8,201 nt of DNA from Spirochaetales bacterium (lineage in GTDB: Bacteria; Spirochaetota; Spirochaetia; Sphaerochaetales; Sphaerochaetaceae), in contig JAAYQY010000035.1 in the NCBI GenBank assembly GCA_012519125.1, positions 1 to 8,201 on the forward strand, given 5' to 3'. Positions 1 to 6,373 of this stretch are shown in pieces (the stretch's first letter is position 1; every line of letters begins with the position of its first letter). The position numbers and the translations under genes are program-made. The notes beneath the pieces were generated by a model. That model searched no databases, was not told where the DNA came from, and saw only the letters and a list, made by a program, of their open reading frames with translations.

Positions 1-1
1 C

Positions 2-712
2 ATCTTCAGCGATGTGCGCACCTATTGGAGCCCCGAGTCGGTCGAACGGGTTACCGGTTGGAAACCCTCTGGTCTTGCCAAAGACGGCTTCATCCACCTG
101 ATCAACAGCGGGGCTACCACCCTTGATGCTGCCGGCCAGATGAAGAACAAGGCAGGCGAGAGTGAGATGAAACCCTACTGGGAAATCACACCCGAGGATG
201 TGAAGAAGACCTTGGAGAACACCCGCTTCAGTGTCGCCAACTGCGGCTACTTCCGCGGCGGCGGCTTCTCCTCCACCTTCCTCAGCGAGGGCGGCATGCC
301 GCTGACCATGGTTCGCGTCAACCTGGTCAAGGGTGTAGGCCCGGTACTCCAGCTTGCCGAAGGATGGACCTGCAATGTTCCGGAAGAGGTGTTCGACACC
401 ATCAACAAGCGGACCGACCAGACTTGGCCGACCACGTGGTTCGTGCCCCGCACCAACGGCAAGGAAGGCCCCTTCAAGGATGTCTACTCCGTCATGGCAA
501 ACTGGGGAGCAAACCACGGAGCACTCAGTTATGGTCACTTTGGTGCCGACCTGATCACGCTCTGCTCGATGCTGCGCATCCCGGTATGCATGCACAACGT
601 CGACGAGAAGGACATCTTCCGCCCCAGTGCCTGGTCGATGCTCGGCATGGACAAGGAAGGTGCAGATTTCAGGGCTTGCTCAACGTTCGGACCGCTGTAC
701 GGTCGTTACTAG
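2..712 (+). CDS. fucI: L-fucose isomerase, C-terminal part (5' end outside window)
   Basis: FucI is a cytoplasmic, metal-dependent ketol-isomerase that converts L-fucose to L-fuculose (and D-arabinose to D-ribulose), the first step of fucose breakdown. Only the last 236 codons are here; the frame is open to the left edge, so the GTG at 14 is an internal Val, not a start. The C-terminus matches the family closely from memory of E. coli Fuc[21 protein letters not shown], then RPSAW, GMD.EG and a final GPLY. The His of WGANHG (codon 515-517) sits where the E. coli metal ligand His528 falls when counted from the C-terminus, and the Asp of FSDVRTYW (codon 11-13) falls at about the catalytic Asp361. 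The other active-site Glu lies upstream, outside the window. A terminator follows 22 bases after the stop, so fucI is the last gene of its transcript. Confidence 0.96.
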   Translation: MFSDVRTYWSPESVERVTGWKPSGLAKDGFIHLINSGATTLDAAGQMKNKAGESEMKPYWEITPEDVKKTLENTRFSVANCGYFRGGGFSSTFLSEGGMPLTMVRVNLVKGVGPVLQLAEGWTCNVPEEVFDTINKRTDQTWPTTWFVPRTNGKEGPFKDVYSVMANWGANHGALSYGHFGADLITLCSMLRIPVCMHNVDEKDIFRPSAWSMLGMDKEGADFRACSTFGPLYGRY

Positions 713-734
713 ATCCCAAGGATCATTCACCGGG

Positions 735-770
735 GAGGTTGGCAGATACACTGCCAACCTCTTCTTTTCT
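735..770 (+). terminator. Rho-independent terminator of the fucI transcript
   Basis: A perfect 11-bp inverted repeat (GAGGTTGGCAG at 735-745, CTGCCAACCTC at 751-761) with a 5-base loop (ATACA) is followed by a T-rich tail, TTCTTTTCT, at 762-770. Two G-U pairs and a G-C pair could extend the stem. It starts 22 bases after the fucI stop. The tail is interrupted by C residues, but the stem is strong. It separates fucI from the next gene on the same strand. Confidence 0.9.
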
Positions 771-816
771 GTATCCTCACCCTTGTCGACTTGTTTCTCT
801 CATGGCAAGCTGCAGA

Positions 817-822
817 GGGGAG
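817..822 (+). promoter_or_regulatory. Ribosome-binding site of the membrane-protein gene
   Basis: GGGGAG at 817-822 lies 7 bases before the ATG at 830. It decides the start: the frame is open further upstream to a TTG at 791, but that codon has no Shine-Dalgarno and would place this site inside the coding region. Confidence 0.8.
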
Positions 823-829
823 AAACTGT

Positions 830-2044
830 ATGAAAACACTGGTAGGACAATGGCAGGAAGGCAAGAACATCACACAACTACAGGAGCAACAGTCCATGCA
901 GGCGGAACTGGAAAAACTGCTTCCCCCGGATGAAGCCGCCTTGGTATCGCTGCTCCGACAGGGAGCCGCGTTCAGGCTCGTCGAACAGACAGTGCAAATC
1001 TATACCACAAAAAAACTGCTGATCCTGCTCGCCATCCAGGTAGTCATCTCCCAGCTTCCTACCCTCTTCGGCTTTCCCCCAAGCGATGCAAACCTACCCT
1101 ATTATGCCCTCTACCTCAGCTTTCTGGTGTTTCCCCCGCTGGCGGGCCTGCTTGCAAGCGGTCAGCGTGCTAATCTCTACCGCTTTGTCCTTGTACTCGC
1201 CCTGCTCGCGCTCTATCAAACCTTCACCGTCATCCTGCGCATCAGCCCGACAAGCCAAAGCTTTGCCCTCAGTGCCCTGCACCTGCCGCTCTTGTGCCTG
1301 CTGCTCCTCGCTACCGTCAAACAGAAAAACACCTGGCCACAGCATATGGCAAAGCATCTGCAGAACCTCTGTGAGGCTGCCCTGCTGACCTTCCTGCTCT
1401 TCTGCTCTGTCATGGTGCTGATGATGTTGTCCCTCTTCCTGTTTGAGGCGATCGGAATGGATGTGGAAGGGTTTGTTTCCAGCTTTGTCCTGACAGCTCT
1501 CTTTCCAGCCCTGCCTCTGCTTGCATTCTATCTTTTGGGAACCAGAATCCTGGGTATGGGAACACTCTTGCGTCTTCTGGCCAAGCTCTTTCTTCCTCTC
1601 TTTACCCTCATGATGGCAGTGTTTCTCATTGCCATGCTTGTAGGCAAAGGAAGCTTCACAGAAGACCGCACCCTTCTTCTGGGCATCGATCTTCTGCTTG
1701 CCTTGGTGTTGCTGATGATCTTGGTTGCGGCAAACTTCTGGGAACAGGAACAGCTCAGTTCCTGGTACAAGCCGTTGCTCATTCTGGCCTCGCTGTTGGC
1801 ACTGGCCATCGACCTGGCAGCCTTGCTCGCCGTCACTCAGCGCTTTGTCAGCTTTGGCATCACTCCCAACAGGCTTGCGGTTCTCTCAGAGAACCTGCTT
1901 TTGGGAGCCAATCTTGGTACACTGGCCATTACCATGCTCAGAGGGAAGTCCATTGCTAGGATGCAGAGCATCTTCTTCGCCCTCTATGGGGTATGGTTCT
2001 TGGTCGTCATCGTACTCTTTCCGCTTCTTTTCGGCGCAGTTTAG
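830..2044 (+). CDS. Polytopic integral membrane protein of unknown function
   Basis: A 404-residue protein I cannot assign with confidence. Residues 1-62 are a soluble, Gln/Glu-rich, probably helical N-terminal segment. The rest is almost continuous hydrophobic sequence with about 10-11 predicted membrane segments, at roughly 63-81, 90-110, 116-137, 144-162, 181-206, 215-240, 249-271, 281-302, 315-335, 349-370 and 380-403. There is no signal peptide, ATP-binding motif or recognisable catalytic motif. The segment QRFVSFGITPNRLAVLSE (337-354), between two late membrane helices, resembles the 'YG.T.NR' signature that I associate with DUF4153/DUF4173 membrane proteins; this is a suggestion, not an identification. 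The start at 830 is chosen for its Shine-Dalgarno 7 bases upstream. The gene lies downstream of the fucI terminator, so it probably has its own promoter, but none is clear in 771-816. Its stop overlaps the stop of the opposing reductase gene. Confidence 0.85.
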   Translation: MKTLVGQWQEGKNITQLQEQQSMQAELEKLLPPDEAALVSLLRQGAAFRLVEQTVQIYTTKKLLILLAIQVVISQLPTLFGFPPSDANLPYYALYLSFLVFPPLAGLLASGQRANLYRFVLVLALLALYQTFTVILRISPTSQSFALSALHLPLLCLLLLATVKQKNTWPQHMAKHLQNLCEAALLTFLLFCSVMVLMMLSLFLFEAIGMDVEGFVSSFVLTALFPALPLLAFYLLGTRILGMGTLLRLLAKLFLPLFTLMMAVFLIAMLVGKGSFTEDRTLLLGIDLLLALVLLMILVAANFWEQEQLSSWYKPLLILASLLALAIDLAALLAVTQRFVSFGITPNRLAVLSENLLLGANLGTLAITMLRGKSIARMQSIFFALYGVWFLVVIVLFPLLFGAV

Positions 2045-3039
2045 AGCGAACAGATCTCGTTCCAGATGCGCTCATCCACCGGGATGCCCAACTCCAGATT
2101 CTCCTTGCGAAGAGAGAGTCGCTTTTCACCGGGGAAGCGGATCGGAACAGCAGGATCCTCCCGCTTGGAGTCCTTGATCTGTGCGAGGCTGGAAGCTATC
2201 TCCTCCTCAATCTGGTTCCGGTCCGGGAAGGATGAGAGATCGATGGTGATGAAAACCTGTGAGGCTTCCAGCTCTCCTTCCTCAAGGCCGATACGCCGGG
2301 TGGTGGCTCCTCCACTGAGCGCTGCTGCGATGAGGTCGAGAGCGAGCGCCAAGCTGGTACCCTTCCAGAAGCCGATCGGCAACGGTCTTCTGATCTCCAT
2401 AATCTTCTTGGCATCCGTAGTGAGATTGCCGTTCTCATCAAATCCTCCGGGAACCGGAAGATCGCGCTCTTCACGCGCATAGGTTTCAAGCTTCCCGTAG
2501 CTGAAGAGGGACATGGCCATATCGACCAATACCGGCTCATCCCTGTTCGGGATGGCAAGGACCAGCGGATTGTTCCCCACCGTTGCATTGACAGCTCCCC
2601 AAGCAGGCATCAGGGGCATGGTGTTGGTCCAAAGGATTCCGATGCACCCCGCCTCTGCAGCCATCAGGCCATAGGTTCCCGGGCGCATCCAATGGGTGGT
2701 ATTCTTCAGGGCAACACAGCCGATGGTGTGCTCCTTGGCCAGGGCAATGGAGCGTTGCATGCAGGTATGGGCATTGAGGTTGCCCACCCCGCGCATCCCA
2801 TCCCAACGTTCAAGCACGCCAAAAGAGGCAACCTTCTGAGCATGCGTATCCACCAGCATGGTCCCAGCATCTATCTTTTTCATCATCCAAGGAAAGCGAT
2901 TCAAACCATGGGAGTACACTCCCTCCAAGCTGGTTTCTGCAATCAGGCGACTGCTGAGAAGCGCATCTTCCTCACTCATGTTCCGGCTTTCCAGGACACG
3001 CTTACACATCTGCTGCACCTGCTCAAAGGGTATCCGCAT
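2041..3039 (-). CDS. dlgD: 2,3-diketo-L-gulonate reductase / 3-dehydro-L-gulonate 2-dehydrogenase (Ldh2/YiaK family)
   Basis: This is a member of the Ldh2 (malate/L-lactate/sulfolactate) NAD(P)H-dependent oxidoreductase family. It is closest, from memory, to E. coli YiaK, which reduces 2,3-diketo-L-gulonate to 3-keto-L-gulonate in the cytoplasm. Shared blocks, numbered from the start used here, are GVYSHGLNRFP with the catalytic His44 (same number as in YiaK), THWMRPGTYG at 115-124, ILWTNT at 135-140, WGA at 147-149, VGNNPLVLAIP at 154-164, VDMAMSLFSYG at 172-182 and FWKG at 224-227. From the third of three consecutive ATGs the protein is 332 residues, the YiaK length, and its first residues align with YiaK; the Shine-Dalgarno is then 9 bases away. 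Starts at 3042 or 3045 would add one or two Met. It overlaps the end of the helicase gene by 17 bases, so the two are probably co-transcribed. The exact substrate is inferred; another 2-keto sugar acid is possible. Confidence 0.93.
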   Translation of the reverse strand: MRIPFEQVQQMCKRVLESRNMSEEDALLSSRLIAETSLEGVYSHGLNRFPWMMKKIDAGTMLVDTHAQKVASFGVLERWDGMRGVGNLNAHTCMQRSIALAKEHTIGCVALKNTTHWMRPGTYGLMAAEAGCIGILWTNTMPLMPAWGAVNATVGNNPLVLAIPNRDEPVLVDMAMSLFSYGKLETYAREERDLPVPGGFDENGNLTTDAKKIMEIRRPLPIGFWKGTSLALALDLIAAALSGGATTRRIGLEEGELEASQVFITIDLSSFPDRNQIEEEIASSLAQIKDSKREDPAVPIRFPGEKRLSLRKENLELGIPVDERIWNEICSL

Positions 3040-6000
3040 CATCATCCACTCCTTCCCATACTTCTATGGTCTCTACATCCCTAAGGTATACGATACATCC
3101 TTTGACCGGCCTTTGGTAGATTCTTTTTACCGCTCTCATATAGGTCTCTACCTGAAAACGATGCACCTCGGCATCCCTTCTGCGGTCCGTCTTGAAATCG
3201 ATGACCAGAAGGTGATCAGGTCGGTCAACCAAGAGATCGATTGACCCCTCTACCACCACCTTCCTCCCCTCATGCTCAGTGGTACTGAAAAAGCCCACCT
3301 CAGCGGCAACCGGATAGGGCTCCACTTCGCTCTGGTACCAACCGCTCTTGATGAAAGCAGCAGCTAAGGCAAGGCCATCCTCGATCATGATGGACAGCTC
3401 ACGTTCCCCCAACGCCTTCACCAACTCAGAAGGCATACAGGTACGTACATCACCAAGCTCCTGTTTGAGTACCATCTGCTCACAGAGGGCATGGACGAAC
3501 GTTCCGAAAGAGGCTGTCAAATCCTGTTCGAGGGACATGAGAAGCTCATCGCTGGCAAAGAGCGGAAGATCGGCAGCAACCGAATGCTCTTCATGAGAAA
3601 CCAAAGAAGTGACTGCATAGCGTAGAGGCTTTTGCTCCAAAGCAGGAGAGGCCGTCTCATACCACCTCTGGACGGCTTCAAGGCGCTTGAGAAACGCTTG
3701 TTCCGACTCTCCCTCCCCTTGATAGAGTGAACCTTCGCTGATGGATGCAATCCTCCCTACTGTGAGCAACCCATCTTGGAACTCAGGGTTACTGATATCA
3801 AGACCCAGACTTCTGGTCATGAGCAGCAGCAACGTATCGGCCGGTTTTCCCTCACCGAGGGCGCGATTGTTCTTGCCGAAGGTTCCGCTCACCACCAGAT
3901 GGGTCTCCGCTCTGGTAAGTGCGACGTACAAGAGCCTTTTGAGCTCAGCCAGCTCAAGACGCTGCTCTTCACCCTCATCAAAGAGGGCCCCTGCATGTCT
4001 GGCAACCTCGGTCTTGGTCGCTGTCACAGAGAACCGCTGGTTGAGATAGTGAGGCAGCGCCACACCTTTGAACGTGCTCAACTTCTCTTTCTGAGCTCTC
4101 CCCTTTGAGGAAGCGTTTGCCACGATGACGATGGGGAACTCCAAGCCTTTGGACTTGTGGATCGACATGATCTGCACCCCTTCCTCCACCTCGTTGATCA
4201 CCTCCAGGTCGTCAAGCTTCTCATTCTGGGCAAGATTCTGCCTCAGATAGTCGACGAACTGGCTGACACTGTGCTTTGCTTGCTCATGCTTTTGGGCGAG
4301 CCGGTGGAAGAAGGTGTAGTGTTCGCGGTACGCCTGATACTCAGGATGGGCTGTCAAGCTCAGGTAGTAGCCGCTCTCATACCAGAGTCGGAAGACCAGC
4401 TGGCTGAGGCTCTCACTGGCCATCGCTTGCAGCAGGGAGCGATAGAACTGCTGCGTACTGAGCAGCCTCAGTTCATCCTCCTCTCCCACTCCTGCAGGGG
4501 GGGAGAACAGCTGCTGCTGGTCGAGAACCTGTGCAAGACTGGCATCGCTGAGCTTGCAGAAAGGACTGCGCAGAACGGTGGCGTAGGCATGCAGGTCCTC
4601 AGGATAGAGGGCAAGCTGAAGCATGGCATAAAAGTCGCTGGCAAGGGCCTCAAGCATCAAAGAACGGGCCGATTGCACGGTATAGGGTATCATCTGATTA
4701 CGGAACGCCCGCTCAAAACTCAGTTGGTTGCTCGTTGAGCGCAAGAGCAGGGCGATATCACTGGCCTTTGGTCTTCTCGGTCCATTGGGGGAGGGAATGA
4801 GATAGTCATCACAGGTGAGCATCTTCCTGATCAGGCATGCTACGCTGTAGGCTTCCGCATCACTATCCTTCGCCTCCTCTTCCTCCTCATCTCGCTCCCC
4901 ATCCTCATACGGTTTGATCAGGATGGTGGCCGTGCTGGTGATGCCCTCGTTGGCCCCTCTTGTCTTCAGACTGGAAAAACTTGCCTCATACGCCTCCCCA
5001 TTGTTCTCCATGATGGAGGGAAAGAGTGTGTTGAACCACTCGATCAAGGCAGGCTCACTGCGGTAGTTGGTAGCCAACTCTATCGATTTTCCGCCGACAG
5101 AAGTCAACTCTCCGGCCAAACGCTTGAACACTCGCACATCCGAGCCTCGGAACCGATAGATGGACTGCTTCTCATCCCCTACGAAGAAGAGCTTGTCCGG
5201 CTCCAAATCGCTTGCTTTGGGGATGCCCTCCCCTTCGCTTTCCAATCGTTCGGCGAGCAGGTAGAGCAGCTCTTTCTGTTGCTCGTTGTTGTCCTGGAAT
5301 TCGTCAATCATGATATAACGAAATCGCTGCTTGAAGTACTTTCGCAGCGCCTTGTTCTCTTTGAGGATCTCTACCGCAAGCGAAGAGACATCCGAGAAGG
5401 TGAGCATGCCGCTCTTACGCTTCTCCATCTGGTACTCTTCAACCAACTGCTGCACAAAGGTGACGATGCTTTGCAGCTGCTCTCTCCCGTTCAACACGGC
5501 CAATGCCAGGCAAAGGAGCCTACGCATCTCAAGGTACGAGTCATAGGTATCCTTGATGAACAGCAGGTCCTCACTCTTTCCCCCACTCTTTTTGCGAAAC
5601 CCTACAGGAGAAGCGAGCAAGGCGAATAGCTCTTCCTCTCCACAAGAGGAGGCAATGCCATCCAGAAGCAGAACAGCATCCTCCCGGACCCCCTGAACGG
5701 TCTTTGATGAGTCACCAAGCGAACTGTAGCGAAGCAGAAGGGATGTAAAACTCTCTTTCACCTGTTCATAGCGCTTTTCCACGGCCTCGATGATGATTCT
5801 TTGAGCGTCCTCACTCACCTTTTGGGGAAGAAAGTAGTGCTGGGTCAGCAAGGGAACCAGGACCGAGTCGATAAGATCTTCAGGCGAGTAGAGCGTACTT
5901 ATCAGTTTCGCCCCCTCCGAGCGATGCTCATCGTCCAAAAGCCGCATTGCGCACTGCCGTGCGTTGGCAAGATTTTGTTCATCATCGATGGCAAAATCCT

Positions 6001-6373
6001 GGGCGATTCCATAGGAGACCGAACTGCTGCGTACGATGGAGGAACAGAAGCTGTCCAGCGTCGAGATGGGAGCTTGGTCAAACTGTGCAAGCTGGGCGGC
6101 AATGACCGGGTCATCCTTCCAGGAGAGCAAGAGCCTGTGGATTCTCTGATGCATCTCACGAGCAGCCTTGCGGGTAAAGGTCAGGGTGAGTATCTCAGAA
6201 GCGGTTGCCTTCCCCTCCAAAACCAACCTCAGAAACCGGTAGCTGAGGACTGTGGTCTTCCCCGAGCCCGCACCTGCGCTGACGATACAGTTCACATCAG
6301 AGTAGACTGCCGCTTTCTGATCTGGGTCAAGACAGGTTCCCTGTTGGGCAAGCATAGCTTCAAATCGTGTCAT
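3023..6373 (-). CDS. addA: AddA (RexA)-type helicase/nuclease subunit, UvrD/RecB superfamily
   Basis: ATP-dependent 3'-5' DNA helicase fused to a nuclease; with AddB it resects double-strand breaks for RecA-dependent repair. All superfamily 1A motifs are present in order (1116 residues): Q-motif Gln19, Walker A AGAGSGKT (33-40), Ia LTFTRKAAREM (64-74), Ib STLDSF (104-109), Walker B DEFQD (357-361), III VGDEKQSIYRFRGSD (398-412), IV TNYRS (435-439), V HKSKGLEFPIVI (739-750) and VI YVALTRAETHLVV (816-828). The C-terminal RecB-family nuclease looks intact: GTFVHALCE (957-965, His960), GSIDLL (Asp1046), VIDFKTD (Asp1059, Lys1061) and QVETY (Gln1074, Tyr1078). The length is slightly below B. subtilis AddA (about 1230). 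Start 6373 is chosen because its ATG overlaps the addB stop as ATGA and a Shine-Dalgarno precedes it; the frame stays open to an ATG at 6415, but that adds residues inside addB with no family similarity. RecB is unlikely: the partner is AddB-like and there is no RecC or RecD. Confidence 0.93.
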   Translation of the reverse strand: MTRFEAMLAQQGTCLDPDQKAAVYSDVNCIVSAGAGSGKTTVLSYRFLRLVLEGKATASEILTLTFTRKAAREMHQRIHRLLLSWKDDPVIAAQLAQFDQAPISTLDSFCSSIVRSSSVSYGIAQDFAIDDEQNLANARQCAMRLLDDEHRSEGAKLISTLYSPEDLIDSVLVPLLTQHYFLPQKVSEDAQRIIIEAVEKRYEQVKESFTSLLLRYSSLGDSSKTVQGVREDAVLLLDGIASSCGEEELFALLASPVGFRKKSGGKSEDLLFIKDTYDSYLEMRRLLCLALAVLNGREQLQSIVTFVQQLVEEYQMEKRKSGMLTFSDVSSLAVEILKENKALRKYFKQRFRYIMIDEFQDNNEQQKELLYLLAERLESEGEGIPKASDLEPDKLFFVGDEKQSIYRFRGSDVRVFKRLAGELTSVGGKSIELATNYRSEPALIEWFNTLFPSIMENNGEAYEASFSSLKTRGANEGITSTATILIKPYEDGERDEEEEEAKDSDAEAYSVACLIRKMLTCDDYLIPSPNGPRRPKASDIALLLRSTSNQLSFERAFRNQMIPYTVQSARSLMLEALASDFYAMLQLALYPEDLHAYATVLRSPFCKLSDASLAQVLDQQQLFSPPAGVGEEDELRLLSTQQFYRSLLQAMASESLSQLVFRLWYESGYYLSLTAHPEYQAYREHYTFFHRLAQKHEQAKHSVSQFVDYLRQNLAQNEKLDDLEVINEVEEGVQIMSIHKSKGLEFPIVIVANASSKGRAQKEKLSTFKGVALPHYLNQRFSVTATKTEVARHAGALFDEGEEQRLELAELKRLLYVALTRAETHLVVSGTFGKNNRALGEGKPADTLLLLMTRSLGLDISNPEFQDGLLTVGRIASISEGSLYQGEGESEQAFLKRLEAVQRWYETASPALEQKPLRYAVTSLVSHEEHSVAADLPLFASDELLMSLEQDLTASFGTFVHALCEQMVLKQELGDVRTCMPSELVKALGERELSIMIEDGLALAAAFIKSGWYQSEVEPYPVAAEVGFFSTTEHEGRKVVVEGSIDLLVDRPDHLLVIDFKTDRRRDAEVHRFQVETYMRAVKRIYQRPVKGCIVYLRDVETIEVWEGVDDDADTL
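3049..3054 (-). promoter_or_regulatory. Ribosome-binding site of the reductase gene, inside the helicase gene
   Basis: On the minus strand AAGGAG lies 3, 6 and 9 bases before three consecutive ATG codons (3045, 3042, 3039). The spacing disfavours the first ATG and allows the second or third. The site is wholly within the last codons of the helicase/nuclease gene, which points to translational coupling. Confidence 0.75.

Noticed and set aside
14..16. GTG at 14 as a start of a short fucI-like gene
   Set aside because: The frame is open to the window edge and the residues before it (FSD) fit the FucI active-site region, so the gene simply continues to the left.
791..829. Longer membrane-protein start at the TTG at 791
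   Set aside because: There is no ribosome-binding site ahead of it, and the extension covers the clear Shine-Dalgarno at 817-822.
2107..2126. GCGA/TCGC inverted repeat followed by TTTT, a possible terminator for the rightward membrane-protein gene
   Set aside because: The stem has only 4 pairs and an 8-base loop, it lies inside the reductase coding region, and the T-run is just four bases.
4497..4503. Run of seven G (seven C in the addA coding strand), a possible phase-variable slippage tract
   Set aside because: Seven bases is short for phase variation, the frame is intact on both sides, and it simply encodes Ser-Pro-Pro-Ala.
4847..4909. Acidic run in AddA (residues 489-509, rich in Glu and Asp)
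   Set aside because: It looked like an inserted low-complexity linker, but acidic stretches at this place between motif IV and the next domain are common in AddA proteins.
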